In this document: positions 1 to 9,181 of the stretch, piece after piece
How positions within the stretch are numbered: the first letter of the stretch is position 1
How the letters are laid out: each line of letters opens with the position of its first letter
Program-made: the position numbers and the translations under genes
Notes under the pieces: model-generated
Database searches by the model: none
The model's input: the letters and a program-made list of their open reading frames with translations, nothing else
What the model was told of the DNA's origin: nothing
NCBI RefSeq assembly: GCF_030056705.1
Contig: NZ_JASHIC010000011.1
Coordinates: forward strand, 1-64,000
Origin: Flectobacillus longus
GTDB taxonomy: Bacteria; Bacteroidota; Bacteroidia; Cytophagales; Spirosomataceae
DNA length: 64,000 nucleotides
Direction: 5' to 3'

Positions 1-11
1 ATGACTCACTG

Positions 12-41
12 AAAATACGACTTTGACGAATCTCGTATTTT
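12..41. terminator. hairpin, possible terminator of an upstream gene
   Basis: Nine-base arms AAAATACGA (12-20) and TCGTATTTT (33-41) form a stem with a 12-base loop, followed by T-rich sequence. It probably ends a gene lying left of the window or the leftward transcript from the MFS gene. The rest of positions 1-176 holds only degenerate CTCACAACTCA-type low-complexity sequence near 123-175. Confidence 0.35.
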
Positions 42-176
42 GTACTTTTCCCAGTTTTAGATTTTGAAGTTGCCATTATTTGTTGCTTTTTGAGGGCAAC
101 CTATTTTAGGCAAGGACAAGTTTTAATTCACAACTCACAACTCATAATTCAACTCTAACCCCTGACCCCTCACAAC

Positions 177-1400
177 CTATTTTGCTTCTTTATTTTTGAC
201 AAAATTATCAACCCATTTCATCAAAATAACAGAAATGACCATACTAGCGATTACGGTATATCCCAACCAATCATAACGTTCTAAATGCCCATCTGGAGCT
301 TTTACGACGATTGCACCTGCTAATAAAGAAGCCAAACCACCCGAAATTTGTTGAATCGAAGAGTTGACACTCATAAAAGCACCCCTATCTTCAAGGTTTG
401 GCACCGAAGTCATTAAGGCAGAAGCAGAAATCATACGAGAAGAAATCCCTGCGAACATAATCACATTGATAACCATGATGATTTGTAGGGGAGTTGTTCC
501 AAGATTACAGAAAATACCCACTAATAATGAGCTAATAGCAGAACCAATTACAAACATATTGTATTTGCCAAAACGGTCGCTTAACTTACCAATCATTGGA
601 CCGAAAAATAGTGCTGCAACGCCAGTAACTGCATATAGTATAGGAAGTTGTTCGAGGGTAAGTCCCAAGTTTTTTGTGCTAAATGCACTACCAAAAGGCA
701 TCAACATAAAACCACCAGTAGCCAATAAAACGGTACTTGAAAAAGCTCTTAAATAATGAGGTTTTGATACCGTATGGAATAGATGTACAAAAGGATTACC
801 ATCTTTTTGATAAGCCAAATGTTGTGTGAGAGGTTGCATTTTTACCAAAATGATAATACCCACCAAGATTCCTACTATGACTATCATCCAAAAAGGCGCA
901 TGCCAATCATACATATTAGCGAGTTGCAATCCAATAGGCAAGCCTAATACCTGACTCGCCGCAAATGACATTTGTACAAATCCCATGACACGTCCGCGAA
1001 CCTCAGATTTGAAAATATCCGAAATAACGGCAACCGACACCGAGCCAATCACACCGCCAAAAATACCTGTGAAAATACGAGCAGCCATCAATAACTCATA
1101 CGTTGGTGCCATCGCACAAAATGCCGTACCAATTAAAAAGCCAACATAGAAAAATAAAAGAAACTTTTTACGGTCAAACTTATCGGCAAAACCCGCTGCT
1201 AACAGCCCAGAAGCACCAGCACTAAAGGCATAGGCAGAAACCACTAAACCAAATTGTTGAGGCGTAATATGAAGTTCTGGCATGAGGATAGCACCCAAAG
1301 GCGACAATACCATAAAGTCCAGAACGACAGTGAATTGAATAAAAGATAAAACCGCTATCATGAATTTTTGATAGGGCGTAAAGATTTGTGTTTGTTCCAT
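177..1400 (-). CDS. MFS efflux transporter
   Basis: The 407-residue product is a twelve-helix major facilitator superfamily protein, probably a proton-driven drug or metabolite exporter in the inner membrane. The family motif A is visible after the second helix (GFADKFDRKK, about residues 67-76), and a degenerate copy (GKLSDRFGKYN) lies at the start of the second half, about residue 272. Length is normal for the family. The gene follows the TetR gene by 29 bases on the same strand, so the two probably form one transcript, and the pump is likely induced when TetR binds a ligand. The substrate cannot be read from the sequence. Confidence 0.85.
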   Translation of the reverse strand: MEQTQIFTPYQKFMIAVLSFIQFTVVLDFMVLSPLGAILMPELHITPQQFGLVVSAYAFSAGASGLLAAGFADKFDRKKFLLFFYVGFLIGTAFCAMAPTYELLMAARIFTGIFGGVIGSVSVAVISDIFKSEVRGRVMGFVQMSFAASQVLGLPIGLQLANMYDWHAPFWMIVIVGILVGIIILVKMQPLTQHLAYQKDGNPFVHLFHTVSKPHYLRAFSSTVLLATGGFMLMPFGSAFSTKNLGLTLEQLPILYAVTGVAALFFGPMIGKLSDRFGKYNMFVIGSAISSLLVGIFCNLGTTPLQIIMVINVIMFAGISSRMISASALMTSVPNLEDRGAFMSVNSSIQQISGGLASLLAGAIVVKAPDGHLERYDWLGYTVIASMVISVILMKWVDNFVKNKEAK

Positions 1401-1429
1401 GGAGATAGATAATTGTATAAAGAGAAATA

Positions 1430-2020
1430 TTAGGGTTTAAGAGATTTGATGACTTGATTAAAAGTCATTCGCATGATTTCCTCCGTAAGCACGAATGGTT
1501 CGCCTGCCATATTATGCCCATCTTGGGCATAATGAATTAATTGATAGAGAGGTGCAAATGCCAAAGTCCAGAAAACTTCTTTGGGTAAAGGGATTAATTC
1601 ACCTTTTTCGATAGCTCTTTTTAAGAATTTGGTCATATTGTTTCTAAAGGCTTGGAAATATTCTTGACTAAGTTTTTTCTTGTAAGGAGAGTTTCGAAAC
1701 TGCTCAATAAAGGCGGCGGCTACCGGATTTTCAAGCACATATTTGGCTCTATTTTTCCATTGTTTCCACAATCCATCTTCAAACGAATCTTCAAAATCAA
1801 AACCCTCAAAAGTGACTTCATGTATTTTTTGCCCAACCTCTATGCCTAATTGCATAATAAGGTCTTCTTTGTTTTGAAAATAGATATACAAAGTGGCAGG
1901 AGAAACATTGGCAGCCTTGGCAAGTTTGTGCATACTAAAGCCATTAAAGCCTTCCTCAACCAATAATTCAAGGGCTTTTGTTCTGACCAATTGTTCTTTT
2001 TGTTCATCTCTTAATCTCAT
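1430..2020 (-). CDS. TetR/AcrR family transcriptional repressor
   Basis: The N-terminal part carries a TetR helix-turn-helix (FSMHKLAKAANVSPATLYIYF, roughly residues 28-48), followed by an all-helical ligand-binding domain. I place the start at 2020 (MRLRDEQKEQ, 196 residues). An upstream in-frame start at 2089 would read through the operator and promoter at 2025-2053, and the family normally begins just before the first DNA-binding helix. It is the first gene of a tetR-MFS operon and probably represses both. A near-perfect 24-base inverted repeat lies 10 bases upstream of the start codon and is the likely autoregulatory operator. The inducer is unknown. Confidence 0.85.
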   Translation of the reverse strand: MRLRDEQKEQLVRTKALELLVEEGFNGFSMHKLAKAANVSPATLYIYFQNKEDLIMQLGIEVGQKIHEVTFEGFDFEDSFEDGLWKQWKNRAKYVLENPVAAAFIEQFRNSPYKKKLSQEYFQAFRNNMTKFLKRAIEKGELIPLPKEVFWTLAFAPLYQLIHYAQDGHNMAGEPFVLTEEIMRMTFNQVIKSLKP

Positions 2021-2029
2021 GCTACAAAT

Positions 2030-2053
2030 ATAAATGAACATTTGTTTATTTAT
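2030..2053. promoter_or_regulatory. probable TetR operator, overlapping a leaderless-type promoter
   Basis: Arms ATAAATGAACA (2030-2040) and TGTTTATTTAT (2043-2053) pair at 10 of 11 positions around a 2-base centre. On the minus strand a TATATTTG box (2025-2032), matching the Bacteroidota -7 consensus TAnnTTTG, ends 5 bases before the tetR ATG. The operator overlaps this box and covers the region just upstream, the expected geometry for repression. I found no good -33 TTTG at the ideal spacing. Confidence 0.6.
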
Positions 2054-2260
2054 AAATCTATAAGAAGGATTTATTTTTAAAAGAGTCAACTAAAAGAAAA
2101 ATATTGTCAGATTATTCTTCTCAATGGTCGTTTCCAAAATATTTACTCTGTGTTAAATATCCCTTTTTTGACTAAAAAGCATCTCTATTTTTAGCAGATT
2201 TTTGTATTTTCCCAGCTCAGTTTTATTTTAAACTAAATTTCCTTTTTTAAATACACTTTT

Positions 2261-3352
2261 ATGATTCATTCTTTGGCTGCTGGGTGCTTTATTATTTTGG
2301 CGTTTATCGTTATTATTAACCCTCCTGCACACAATACAAAAGCGAAATATTGGTTTAGTGGGTTTTTGTTTTGTGTAGGATTGGGCTTAACAGAAAGAGA
2401 TTTGTACCAACAAAATCCTGATTTTGTTGTTTTGAGTGAATGTAGTCGTTTTTTAATTGCACCTTTTTTATACTTTAGCATTGTTTATTTCACCAAGCCG
2501 AAATTCTTGTTTTCAATTTATGACTCCCTTCATTTTATTCCGTTTATAATCTTTAGTTTTTTTGCCATTGCTTTTTTGATTCAACATGAATATCCTCTTA
2601 GTTTGCCTGCGCAATTCAGTAGATACTTTGGTTTTTTTCTATCGTTGTCCCTAAAGCTTCAGATTTTAATTTATTGGGGATACTCTTTCTTTTTGTTAAG
2701 AAAGCATAGAAGAGATATTCAATTATTTTCAACAGAGACTAAGCAAGTAAATCTCAATTGGCTAACGAATATGTTGTATATAATTTTGGTAATTATTGTG
2801 ATAGCGATACTAAGCGCAGGATTTACTCATTTACCTATATATCATTATCTACCAATTATTTACTGTTTATGCTCAGGATTTATCGCTTACTATATTATTC
2901 CTCAGAAAGAAATTTATCCATTTCCAGAAACGGTTAAAGCCGAAATTCAAGAAATTATTGAAGTTACATCGTCCAAAAAAAGCTCAATAGCCCGTTTAAG
3001 TGAAGCAGAAATGGCATTTCTGAAAACGAAGTTGGAGATAATTATGGAGCAGGAAAAACCCTATCTACAAAGCGATATTAACCTATTTCAATTGGCTGAA
3101 CATCTTAACATTTCTACACATGACTTATCTTTTTTACTCAATACAGGGCTATCCATCAATTTCAATGATTATATCAATAATTATAGAATCAATGAAGCTA
3201 AAAGGCTTTTGAAATCTCCTAAACATACCCATTTAAGTATTGAAGGTATTGGCTATGAATCGGGATTTAGTTCGAAATCATCGTTTTTTAATAGCTTCAA
3301 AAAGATTGTTGGGCTTTCTCCTTTAGCATTCAAAAAAATAGGTATGCCTTAA
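2261..3352 (+). CDS. membrane-bound AraC family transcriptional regulator
   Basis: The 363-residue protein has about seven hydrophobic segments in residues 1-215 and an AraC-type DNA-binding domain in roughly residues 265-360. The second helix-turn-helix region is recognisable (IEGIGYESGFSSKSSFFNSFKK, followed by the typical GLSPLAFKK ending). Such proteins are common in Bacteroidota and couple a membrane sensor to transcription. Sensed signal and targets are unknown. The nearest candidate target is the membrane protein gene 88 bases downstream. Divergent from tetR. Confidence 0.8.
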   Translation: MIHSLAAGCFIILAFIVIINPPAHNTKAKYWFSGFLFCVGLGLTERDLYQQNPDFVVLSECSRFLIAPFLYFSIVYFTKPKFLFSIYDSLHFIPFIIFSFFAIAFLIQHEYPLSLPAQFSRYFGFFLSLSLKLQILIYWGYSFFLLRKHRRDIQLFSTETKQVNLNWLTNMLYIILVIIVIAILSAGFTHLPIYHYLPIIYCLCSGFIAYYIIPQKEIYPFPETVKAEIQEIIEVTSSKKSSIARLSEAEMAFLKTKLEIIMEQEKPYLQSDINLFQLAEHLNISTHDLSFLLNTGLSINFNDYINNYRINEAKRLLKSPKHTHLSIEGIGYESGFSSKSSFFNSFKKIVGLSPLAFKKIGMP

Positions 3353-3440
3353 AAACTTGATTTTTTGGTTCAAATGGATAATTCTGAACTCTGGGTTGAG
3401 GTGTTGTCGATAGTTTTGACAAACTAAACTTTAAAAGAAT

Positions 3441-4484
3441 ATGCGTTTTATCCAAAAAATCATGCTATCTATTATTTCAGGATTGGTAGTAGCAAAAGTA
3501 TTAAGTCGAATCGGACTTGCTTGTTTTAAATTTGTCCCATCTTCCATTATCATTTCTATAAGTATTATTTTTCTACTTACTTATGTATTTTATTTCATTA
3601 GAAAGGCTAAAAAAGAGTTGGACTTCAGTAAGCTTTATAAGATCCAACTCGCCATGCTGTGTGGAGTCGTTGCCTTTGACTTGATTACTTTTGGTTGGCA
3701 AAAAATTTACCATCTACAATTTATTGTTCCCTTGGGTATGCTAGACTTGCCCTTTAGTGAGGTCGATGATGTTTCGTTGATGTGGGCATTTTTTGGACAT
3801 TCATATCCCTTCACCGTTACGATTGGTCTTCTCCAAATGCTGGGCTCGTTTTTACTACTTTTTTCCAAAACCAGACTTCTCGGTGTTTTTATGCTGTTAC
3901 CCATTCTTGTGACTATTTTAAATATTGACATTTTCTATCATTTAGACATGGGTGTAATTCTTCATGCCCTCATGTTAATTATGGCGTTGCTTTATCTGGG
4001 TTTTCAAGATTTTGAACAGCTACAAAATTTCTTCTTTAATCAAAAATTGAATATTTCAGATTTGTTAGACCTGAACCAGACTATTAAGATAGGGACTCGT
4101 GTTGTAATCCTATTTTTACCTTTGGTCTTCGTTTTATTGAGATTACCCATAGATAAAAACCCACAGTTGACAGGGAAATATCAAGTTCAAACAATCAAAA
4201 TAAATGATGTGAATACTACGGCAAAATCACCTTACGACAGCACGTTGACAAGAGTTTATTTTGACATAGGAAATGATATTGTATTTGATTTTAATACAAC
4301 AGAAAGAAGATACATAGGCACTTATCAATTGAAAAATAATCAGATAGAGGCAAAATGGCGTTATCCCAGCAAGGACTTACCAATATTTAGAGGTAAAATT
4401 AGCACAGTAAGAAACCAACTATTACTTGTAGGAAAAATGGGAAAAGTTTCTTTGGAAATACACCTAAAACCTTTTAAACGTTAG
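3441..4484 (+). CDS. multi-pass membrane protein of unknown function
   Basis: I do not recognise a named family with confidence. The first 240 residues or so contain about seven hydrophobic helices with a layout loosely like DoxX-type proteins. The last 110 residues are soluble, beta-rich and probably periplasmic (from about LTGKYQVQTIKIND onward). The gene follows the AraC regulator on the same strand and ends at a clear hairpin terminator (4517-4552), so it may be co-transcribed with or controlled by that regulator. No catalytic motif is visible. Confidence 0.6.
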   Translation: MRFIQKIMLSIISGLVVAKVLSRIGLACFKFVPSSIIISISIIFLLTYVFYFIRKAKKELDFSKLYKIQLAMLCGVVAFDLITFGWQKIYHLQFIVPLGMLDLPFSEVDDVSLMWAFFGHSYPFTVTIGLLQMLGSFLLLFSKTRLLGVFMLLPILVTILNIDIFYHLDMGVILHALMLIMALLYLGFQDFEQLQNFFFNQKLNISDLLDLNQTIKIGTRVVILFLPLVFVLLRLPIDKNPQLTGKYQVQTIKINDVNTTAKSPYDSTLTRVYFDIGNDIVFDFNTTERRYIGTYQLKNNQIEAKWRYPSKDLPIFRGKISTVRNQLLLVGKMGKVSLEIHLKPFKR

Positions 4485-4516
4485 TTTCGTACTCACATTA
4501 GCGTTTGAAAGCCCAA

Positions 4517-4552
4517 AAAAAGTTGTTGGAAATAGGTTTTCAACAACTTTTT
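4517..4552 (+). terminator. rho-independent terminator
   Basis: Arms AAAAAGTTGTTG (4517-4528) and CAACAACTTTTT (4541-4552) form a 12-bp stem with a 12-base loop and end in a T-run. It closes the unit at 3441-4484. Confidence 0.7.
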
Positions 4553-4685
4553 GGCGCTTCATTAATAATTTTTTGACTCCGCTTCTTACAATTTTTCCCT
4601 TTCATATTAATATTTCGAGTAAAAAATTACGGCTTGCTGGCTTTCATGATTAAAATCTCCCAAACACAATAATCCTATTTTAATC

Positions 4686-6083
4686 ATGAATGAAAAAAAA
4701 GAAAATGGAATGAGCCGCAGAGGCTTTCTCGACCTATCCATTAAATCAACCTTAGCAACTACTGCTGTTATCTCAGGATTTCCGACAATTGTTCCCGCTT
4801 CAGTTTTTGGCAAAAATGCACCTAGTAATCGCATTACCATTGGTGCAATCGGGACTGGTCGTATCTCGCGAGGACATGATATGCCTGGGGTTTGGAAGTT
4901 TGATAATGCCCAAATCATTGCCGTTTGTGATGTAGATAGCAACCGTGCTAAACTTGCCAAAGATTTGGTAGTTGATACTTATTCAAAGAAAAATGGAAAA
5001 CCTTACGATGGTGTAAATGTTTACACCGATTATCGTGAATTGCTTAATAACAAAGATATTGACGCCGTTTTGGTCAGTACCCCTGACCACTGGCATGCGC
5101 CAATCGTTATTAGTTCAGTGCGTGCTGGTAAAGATGTGTATATGCAAAAGCCTGCTTCCTTGACTATTGCAGAGGGTAGAGCCATGGCGGATGCCGTAAA
5201 ACAAACCAAGAGAATTGTACAAGTTGGTAGCCAACAACGTTCGAGTTGGCAGTTTAGATACGCCGCCGAATTAGTAAGAAATGGTAGAATTGGCGAACTC
5301 AAAACAGTATATGTTGGACTTCCTGGTGACCCAGGCGGCGATGTAGAACCACAAATGCCGATTCCTTTAAATCTAAATTATGATATGTGGCTGGGCACAA
5401 CACCAGACGTTTATTATACCGAAAAACGTGTACATCCACAGGTAGGTTTTGACCGTCCGGGTTGGTTGCGTTGTGAGCAGTTTGGGGCAGGAATGATTAC
5501 AGGTTGGGGTTCTCACCATATCGACTGTGCTCACTGGGCCATGAATATGGAGCATTCTGGACCTGTGGAAGTATGGGGACGTGCTGATTTTCCGAAAAGC
5601 GGTTTGTGGGATGTTCACGGTATTTTTAGAACCGAAGCCATGTATGCAAATGGCGTGAAAATGATAGTTACCAACGAAATCGCCAACGGTATTCGATTCG
5701 AGGGAACGGAAGGTTGGATTTTCGTCTCTCGTGGCGATGCCTCTGTAACTGCTTCAGATCCTATTGCCAAACAACAAGCTGCTAAAGCAATCGATGCGAG
5801 TAATCCAAAAATTTTAGAATCGGTGATTGGTTCAAACGAGATTCATTTAACAGAAAGTAAAGACCATCATGGCAACTGGTTGGAAAGTGTTATTTCAAGA
5901 AAAGACCCAATTGCTCCAGCTGAAATCGGTCACCGCTCATGTAGTGCTTGTTTGTTGCACCATGCAGCCATGAAACTCAAACGTCGTTTGTATTGGGACC
6001 CTAAAAAGGAGAAATTTATAAATGACCCAGAAGCCAATAGTCTTTTATCACGACCACAGAGAGCAGCATACGCAGTGAGATAA
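4686..6083 (+). CDS. Tat-exported Gfo/Idh/MocA family oxidoreductase
   Basis: This 465-residue NAD(P)-dependent sugar oxidoreductase starts with a twin-arginine signal (SRRGFLDLS, about residues 10-18), so it should be exported folded with its cofactor. The Rossmann motif is GAIGTGRISRGH (about residues 54-65). The usual EKP motif reads QKPAS, keeping the lysine, and a WGSHHIDCAHW segment supplies the conserved histidine and aspartate of the C-terminal domain. It is first in a run of three related exported genes. Related exported Gfo/Idh proteins act on sugars or glycosides, and the GH109 branch even cleaves glycosidic bonds. Which applies here cannot be told. Met 9 (4710) is an alternative start just before the RR motif. 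Confidence 0.8.
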   Translation: MNEKKENGMSRRGFLDLSIKSTLATTAVISGFPTIVPASVFGKNAPSNRITIGAIGTGRISRGHDMPGVWKFDNAQIIAVCDVDSNRAKLAKDLVVDTYSKKNGKPYDGVNVYTDYRELLNNKDIDAVLVSTPDHWHAPIVISSVRAGKDVYMQKPASLTIAEGRAMADAVKQTKRIVQVGSQQRSSWQFRYAAELVRNGRIGELKTVYVGLPGDPGGDVEPQMPIPLNLNYDMWLGTTPDVYYTEKRVHPQVGFDRPGWLRCEQFGAGMITGWGSHHIDCAHWAMNMEHSGPVEVWGRADFPKSGLWDVHGIFRTEAMYANGVKMIVTNEIANGIRFEGTEGWIFVSRGDASVTASDPIAKQQAAKAIDASNPKILESVIGSNEIHLTESKDHHGNWLESVISRKDPIAPAEIGHRSCSACLLHHAAMKLKRRLYWDPKKEKFINDPEANSLLSRPQRAAYAVR

Positions 6084-6091
6084 TGCAATTG

Positions 6092-6117
6092 TAGAGACGC
6101 AATGCTTTGCGTCTCTA
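6092..6117. repeat. dispersed GTAGAGACG palindrome, copy 1
   Basis: Arms TAGAGACGCAA (6092-6102) and TTGCGTCTCTA (6107-6117) form a perfect 11-bp hairpin between two oxidoreductase genes. Four related copies lie at 19792, 32893, 35494 and 35621. Confidence 0.75.
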
Positions 6118-6156
6118 TCAAACATTATAAAAAACATTTATATAAAATTTTCAAGA

Positions 6157-7515
6157 ATGAAAAAGAGATACTTGTTAGCTGCCTTTTTGATGGCAGGATT
6201 TTCTCAAACTTTTGCTCAGAAAACAGAGCAAATAAAATTGCTTACCCTAGACCCTGGGCATTTTCATGCTGCATTAGTACAAAAAAATATGTTTCCCAAT
6301 GTAAGTTCAGAGGTGAAGGTTTATGCACCACAAGGGAAGGATCTTGATATGCACTTGGCTCGTATCAATGGCTATAATACCCGTGCCCAAAACCCTACTG
6401 CTTGGAAAGAAATCCTTTATACTTCGCCAGATTTTTTTGAAAAAATGGTTCAAGAAAAAGCGGGTAATGTGGTGGTAATGGCAGGAAATAACAAAAAGAA
6501 AACGGAGTATATCAAAAAAGCCATTGATGCAGGATTTAATGTTTTGGCGGATAAACCTATGGTAATCGATCCTCAAAACTTTGATATGTTGAAAGCCGCA
6601 TTTGAGTCTGCTAAGAAACAGGGTGTGTTGCTATACGACATCATGACTGAGCGCTCAGAGATTACTACAATGCTTCAAAGAGAGTTTTCGATGGATGCGT
6701 CGGTTTTCGGAACGCTACAGAAAGGAACGCCTGATAATCCTGCGGTAACTAAAGAAAGTGTTCACCATTTTTGGAAATATGTTTCTGGAAGTGTGCTCAC
6801 TCGTCCAGCTTGGTTTATGGATGTAGCGCAGCAAGGTGAAGGTATTGTGGATGTCAACACTCACTTGGTGGATTTGATTCAGTGGGAGTGTTTTCCTGAA
6901 CAAATTATTGATTATAAGAAGGAAATAAAAGTAAATAGTGCCAAACGTTGGGCGACCGATATGACTTTAGCTCAGTTTAAGGATATTACTCAACTCGAAC
7001 AGTTTCCTGATTATTTGAAAAAAGATGTAAAAGGAGATGTTTTAAAGGTTTATTCAAACGGCGAAATCAATTACACCATCAGAGGAGTACATGCCAAAGC
7101 TTCTGTAACTTGGGCTTACAAAGCGCCAGAAGGCGGTGGTGATACGCATTACTCGATTATGAGAGGTACCAAATCAAATTTGGTAATTCGTCAGGGGGCT
7201 GAACAAAAATATCAACCTGTTTTGTATATCGAGCCAGCGAAAAACGTTATTGATTTTGAACAAAAATTGACAAAAGCTGTCGAAAAAGTTGCTCAAAAAT
7301 TCCCAGGAATCAGTATCCAAAAAAATGAGAAAGGATGGGAGCTTGTCATTCCAGATAAATACAAAGATGGTCATGAAGCACATTTTGGTTTGGTAGCACA
7401 ACGCTATATGCAATACCTGAAGGATGGTAAATTGCCCGTTTGGGAAGTACCTAATATGTTGGCTAAATATTACACGACAACAGAGGCTTTGAAACTTGCC
7501 CAAAAATCTAAATAA
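6157..7515 (+). CDS. exported Gfo/Idh-like protein with oxidoreductase C-terminal domain
   Basis: The 452-residue product has a Sec signal peptide (MKKRYLLAAFLMAGFSQTFA, cut before QKTEQ). It matches the pattern of Bacteroidota proteins annotated as putative oxidoreductase C-terminal domain proteins. The N-terminal half is Rossmann-like but lacks a clean GxGxxG, reading LLTLDPGHFHAALVQ at about residues 25-39. The EKP position reads DKPMV. It may therefore bind its cofactor unusually or be a non-catalytic partner. It lies 73 bases after the Tat-exported homologue and 34 bases before the next one, in the same direction, suggesting one transcript. Function of the family is not established. Confidence 0.7.
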   Translation: MKKRYLLAAFLMAGFSQTFAQKTEQIKLLTLDPGHFHAALVQKNMFPNVSSEVKVYAPQGKDLDMHLARINGYNTRAQNPTAWKEILYTSPDFFEKMVQEKAGNVVVMAGNNKKKTEYIKKAIDAGFNVLADKPMVIDPQNFDMLKAAFESAKKQGVLLYDIMTERSEITTMLQREFSMDASVFGTLQKGTPDNPAVTKESVHHFWKYVSGSVLTRPAWFMDVAQQGEGIVDVNTHLVDLIQWECFPEQIIDYKKEIKVNSAKRWATDMTLAQFKDITQLEQFPDYLKKDVKGDVLKVYSNGEINYTIRGVHAKASVTWAYKAPEGGGDTHYSIMRGTKSNLVIRQGAEQKYQPVLYIEPAKNVIDFEQKLTKAVEKVAQKFPGISIQKNEKGWELVIPDKYKDGHEAHFGLVAQRYMQYLKDGKLPVWEVPNMLAKYYTTTEALKLAQKSK

Positions 7516-7549
7516 TTTTAGTGAAAATCCCCTAATAAATATCATAATC

Positions 7550-8677
7550 ATGCAGAATAATAGAAGAGAATTTATAAGAAATACATTCGGTACAGCCGCT
7601 GGGATTGTGCTTGCAAATCAGGTTGCCACTGCAACAAATACTTCAAGTGTAGAACCTGTTTTTGCAGAACCAAGAATCAAATTTGCGGTGATTGGTATGA
7701 ACCATGGGCATATTTATGGTCAAGTAGAGGCTGTTATCCGAGGAGGGGGACAGTTGGTCGCTTTTTATGCCAAAGAGGCTGATTTGTTGGCTGCGTTTGC
7801 CAAACGCTATCCCAACGCTAAACAGGCAAGTTCCGAAGCGGAGATTTTAAATGATAAGTCTATTCACTTGGTATTAAGCTCTGCAATTGCCAATGAGCGC
7901 GCGCCTTTGGGGATTCGTGTCATGAAATCAGGCAAAGATTTTATGTCAGACAAACCAGGCATTACGACCCTTGAGCAATTGGCGGAAGTGCGCAAAGTAC
8001 AGAAAGAAACCAAAAGGATTTATTCGATTTTATTTAGCGAACGCTTTGAAAATAAGGCAACTGTAAAAGCTGGGGAACTGGTAAAAGCTGGTGCTATTGG
8101 TCGTGTTATTCAAACTATTGGTATGGGGCCACACCGTATTAGCTTATCTACTCGCCCAGCGTGGTTCTTCAATAAAGAACAATTCGGCGGTATTCTTTGT
8201 GATATTGCTTCACACCAATTTGACCAATTTTTATTCTTTACAGGTTCAACAAAAGCAGAAATTGTAACCTCACAAGTTGGTAACGTAAACCATCCACAGT
8301 ATCCTAATTTTGAAGATTTTGGCGATGTAATGGTAAAGGGCGATAAAGGGACTGGCTATGTTCGGGTAGACTGGTTTTCACCAGATGGACTCAAAACTTG
8401 GGGTGATGGTCGCTTGACAATCCTAGGAACTGAAGGATATATTGAAATTCGTAAAAATATTGACATTGCTGGAAAAGAAGGCGGGAATCACTTGTTCTTG
8501 GTCAATAATAAAGAAACTGTACATATCGACTGCAATGACGTGGAATTACCTTATGGTCGTCTTTTGGTAGATGACGTCGTAAATCGTACTGAAACTGCCA
8601 TGTCACAAGAACATTGTTTCTTGACTTCGGAGCTTGCTATCAAAGCACAGAAGTATGCTAAACAGTTGAGTATTTAG
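7550..8677 (+). CDS. Tat-type exported Gfo/Idh/MocA family oxidoreductase
   Basis: I use the ATG at 7550 (375 residues), because it places a twin-arginine-like motif (NNRREFIRNTFG) at the extreme N terminus. The in-frame codons upstream overlap the preceding gene. The nucleotide-binding segment reads FAVIGMNHGHIYG (about residues 46-58), replacing the classic GxGxxG, and the EKP position is DKPGI. A conserved CDIASHQFDQF segment carries the histidine of the C-terminal domain. It is the last gene of the three-gene oxidoreductase run and is followed by a terminator. Likely an exported sugar oxidoreductase; substrate unknown. Confidence 0.75.
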   Translation: MQNNRREFIRNTFGTAAGIVLANQVATATNTSSVEPVFAEPRIKFAVIGMNHGHIYGQVEAVIRGGGQLVAFYAKEADLLAAFAKRYPNAKQASSEAEILNDKSIHLVLSSAIANERAPLGIRVMKSGKDFMSDKPGITTLEQLAEVRKVQKETKRIYSILFSERFENKATVKAGELVKAGAIGRVIQTIGMGPHRISLSTRPAWFFNKEQFGGILCDIASHQFDQFLFFTGSTKAEIVTSQVGNVNHPQYPNFEDFGDVMVKGDKGTGYVRVDWFSPDGLKTWGDGRLTILGTEGYIEIRKNIDIAGKEGGNHLFLVNNKETVHIDCNDVELPYGRLLVDDVVNRTETAMSQEHCFLTSELAIKAQKYAKQLSI

Positions 8678-8695
8678 TTAAAGTAATAAAGGTTC

Positions 8696-8750
8696 AAAGG
8701 CACAAAGTGGTGAAGGGTTTTGGATAAAAACTCAATCATTTTGTGCCTTT
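8696..8750 (+). terminator. terminator of the oxidoreductase operon
   Basis: Arms AAAGGCACAAA (8696-8706) and TTTGTGCCTTT (8740-8750) form an 11-bp stem with a long loop and are followed by T residues. The rest of 8678-8971 shows no gene or other structure that I can support. Confidence 0.6.
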
Positions 8751-8971
8751 TTCAATTTCTGAACTATAACTATTGGCTTTGAGACTTGGATAAATAATAA
8801 ATGACTAGCTCAGGACTTAGTCTTGGACTCTTTTTTTAACAGTTTTGAAACTGAGGCAATAACTATTAAACTCTCGAAGTAGTTATCGGTAAGTTTTCCA
8901 AATTATCTGCGTGTATTACAACATTAAAGCTTAAAGAGTAAACTGTATTTTTCAAAGAATTAATAAAATAG

Positions 8972-9001
8972 TTTGAATATCGCTTCCTTGCCTTATCTTT
9001 G
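8972..9001 (+). promoter_or_regulatory. promoter of the ECF sigma gene, locus 1
   Basis: TTTG at 8972-8975, an 18-base spacer and TATCTTTG at 8994-9001 closely match the Bacteroidota housekeeping promoter (TTTG, about 19 bases, TAnnTTTG). Transcription would begin near 9008, leaving a leader of about 170 bases before the sigma gene at 9182. The leader is AT-rich with no obvious fold. Confidence 0.6.
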
Positions 9002-9181
9002 TGGTAATTCCCTCCAAATCATTCTTTTGCTTCAAGAAAATACACCTTTTTTAAGGATAAAATCACCTTCTTCTATTCAACCTGTGAAAATTGAAATATA
9101 AACTTTCAAAGAATATTTAAAATCAATTAGGGATTTTACTGACTTGTTTGACTATACAGTAATATACCCTGAATCGAATTT

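Noticed and set aside
123-175. CTCACAACTCATAATTC-type low-complexity tracts (also near 35660, 37047, 46690, 51890, 60050)
   Set aside because: Degenerate and without fixed period; could be a Bacteroidota intergenic habit, and I could not define a unit or function.
364-756. 130-residue open frame antisense to the MFS gene
   Set aside because: Shadow of a well-supported membrane transporter in the opposite strand.
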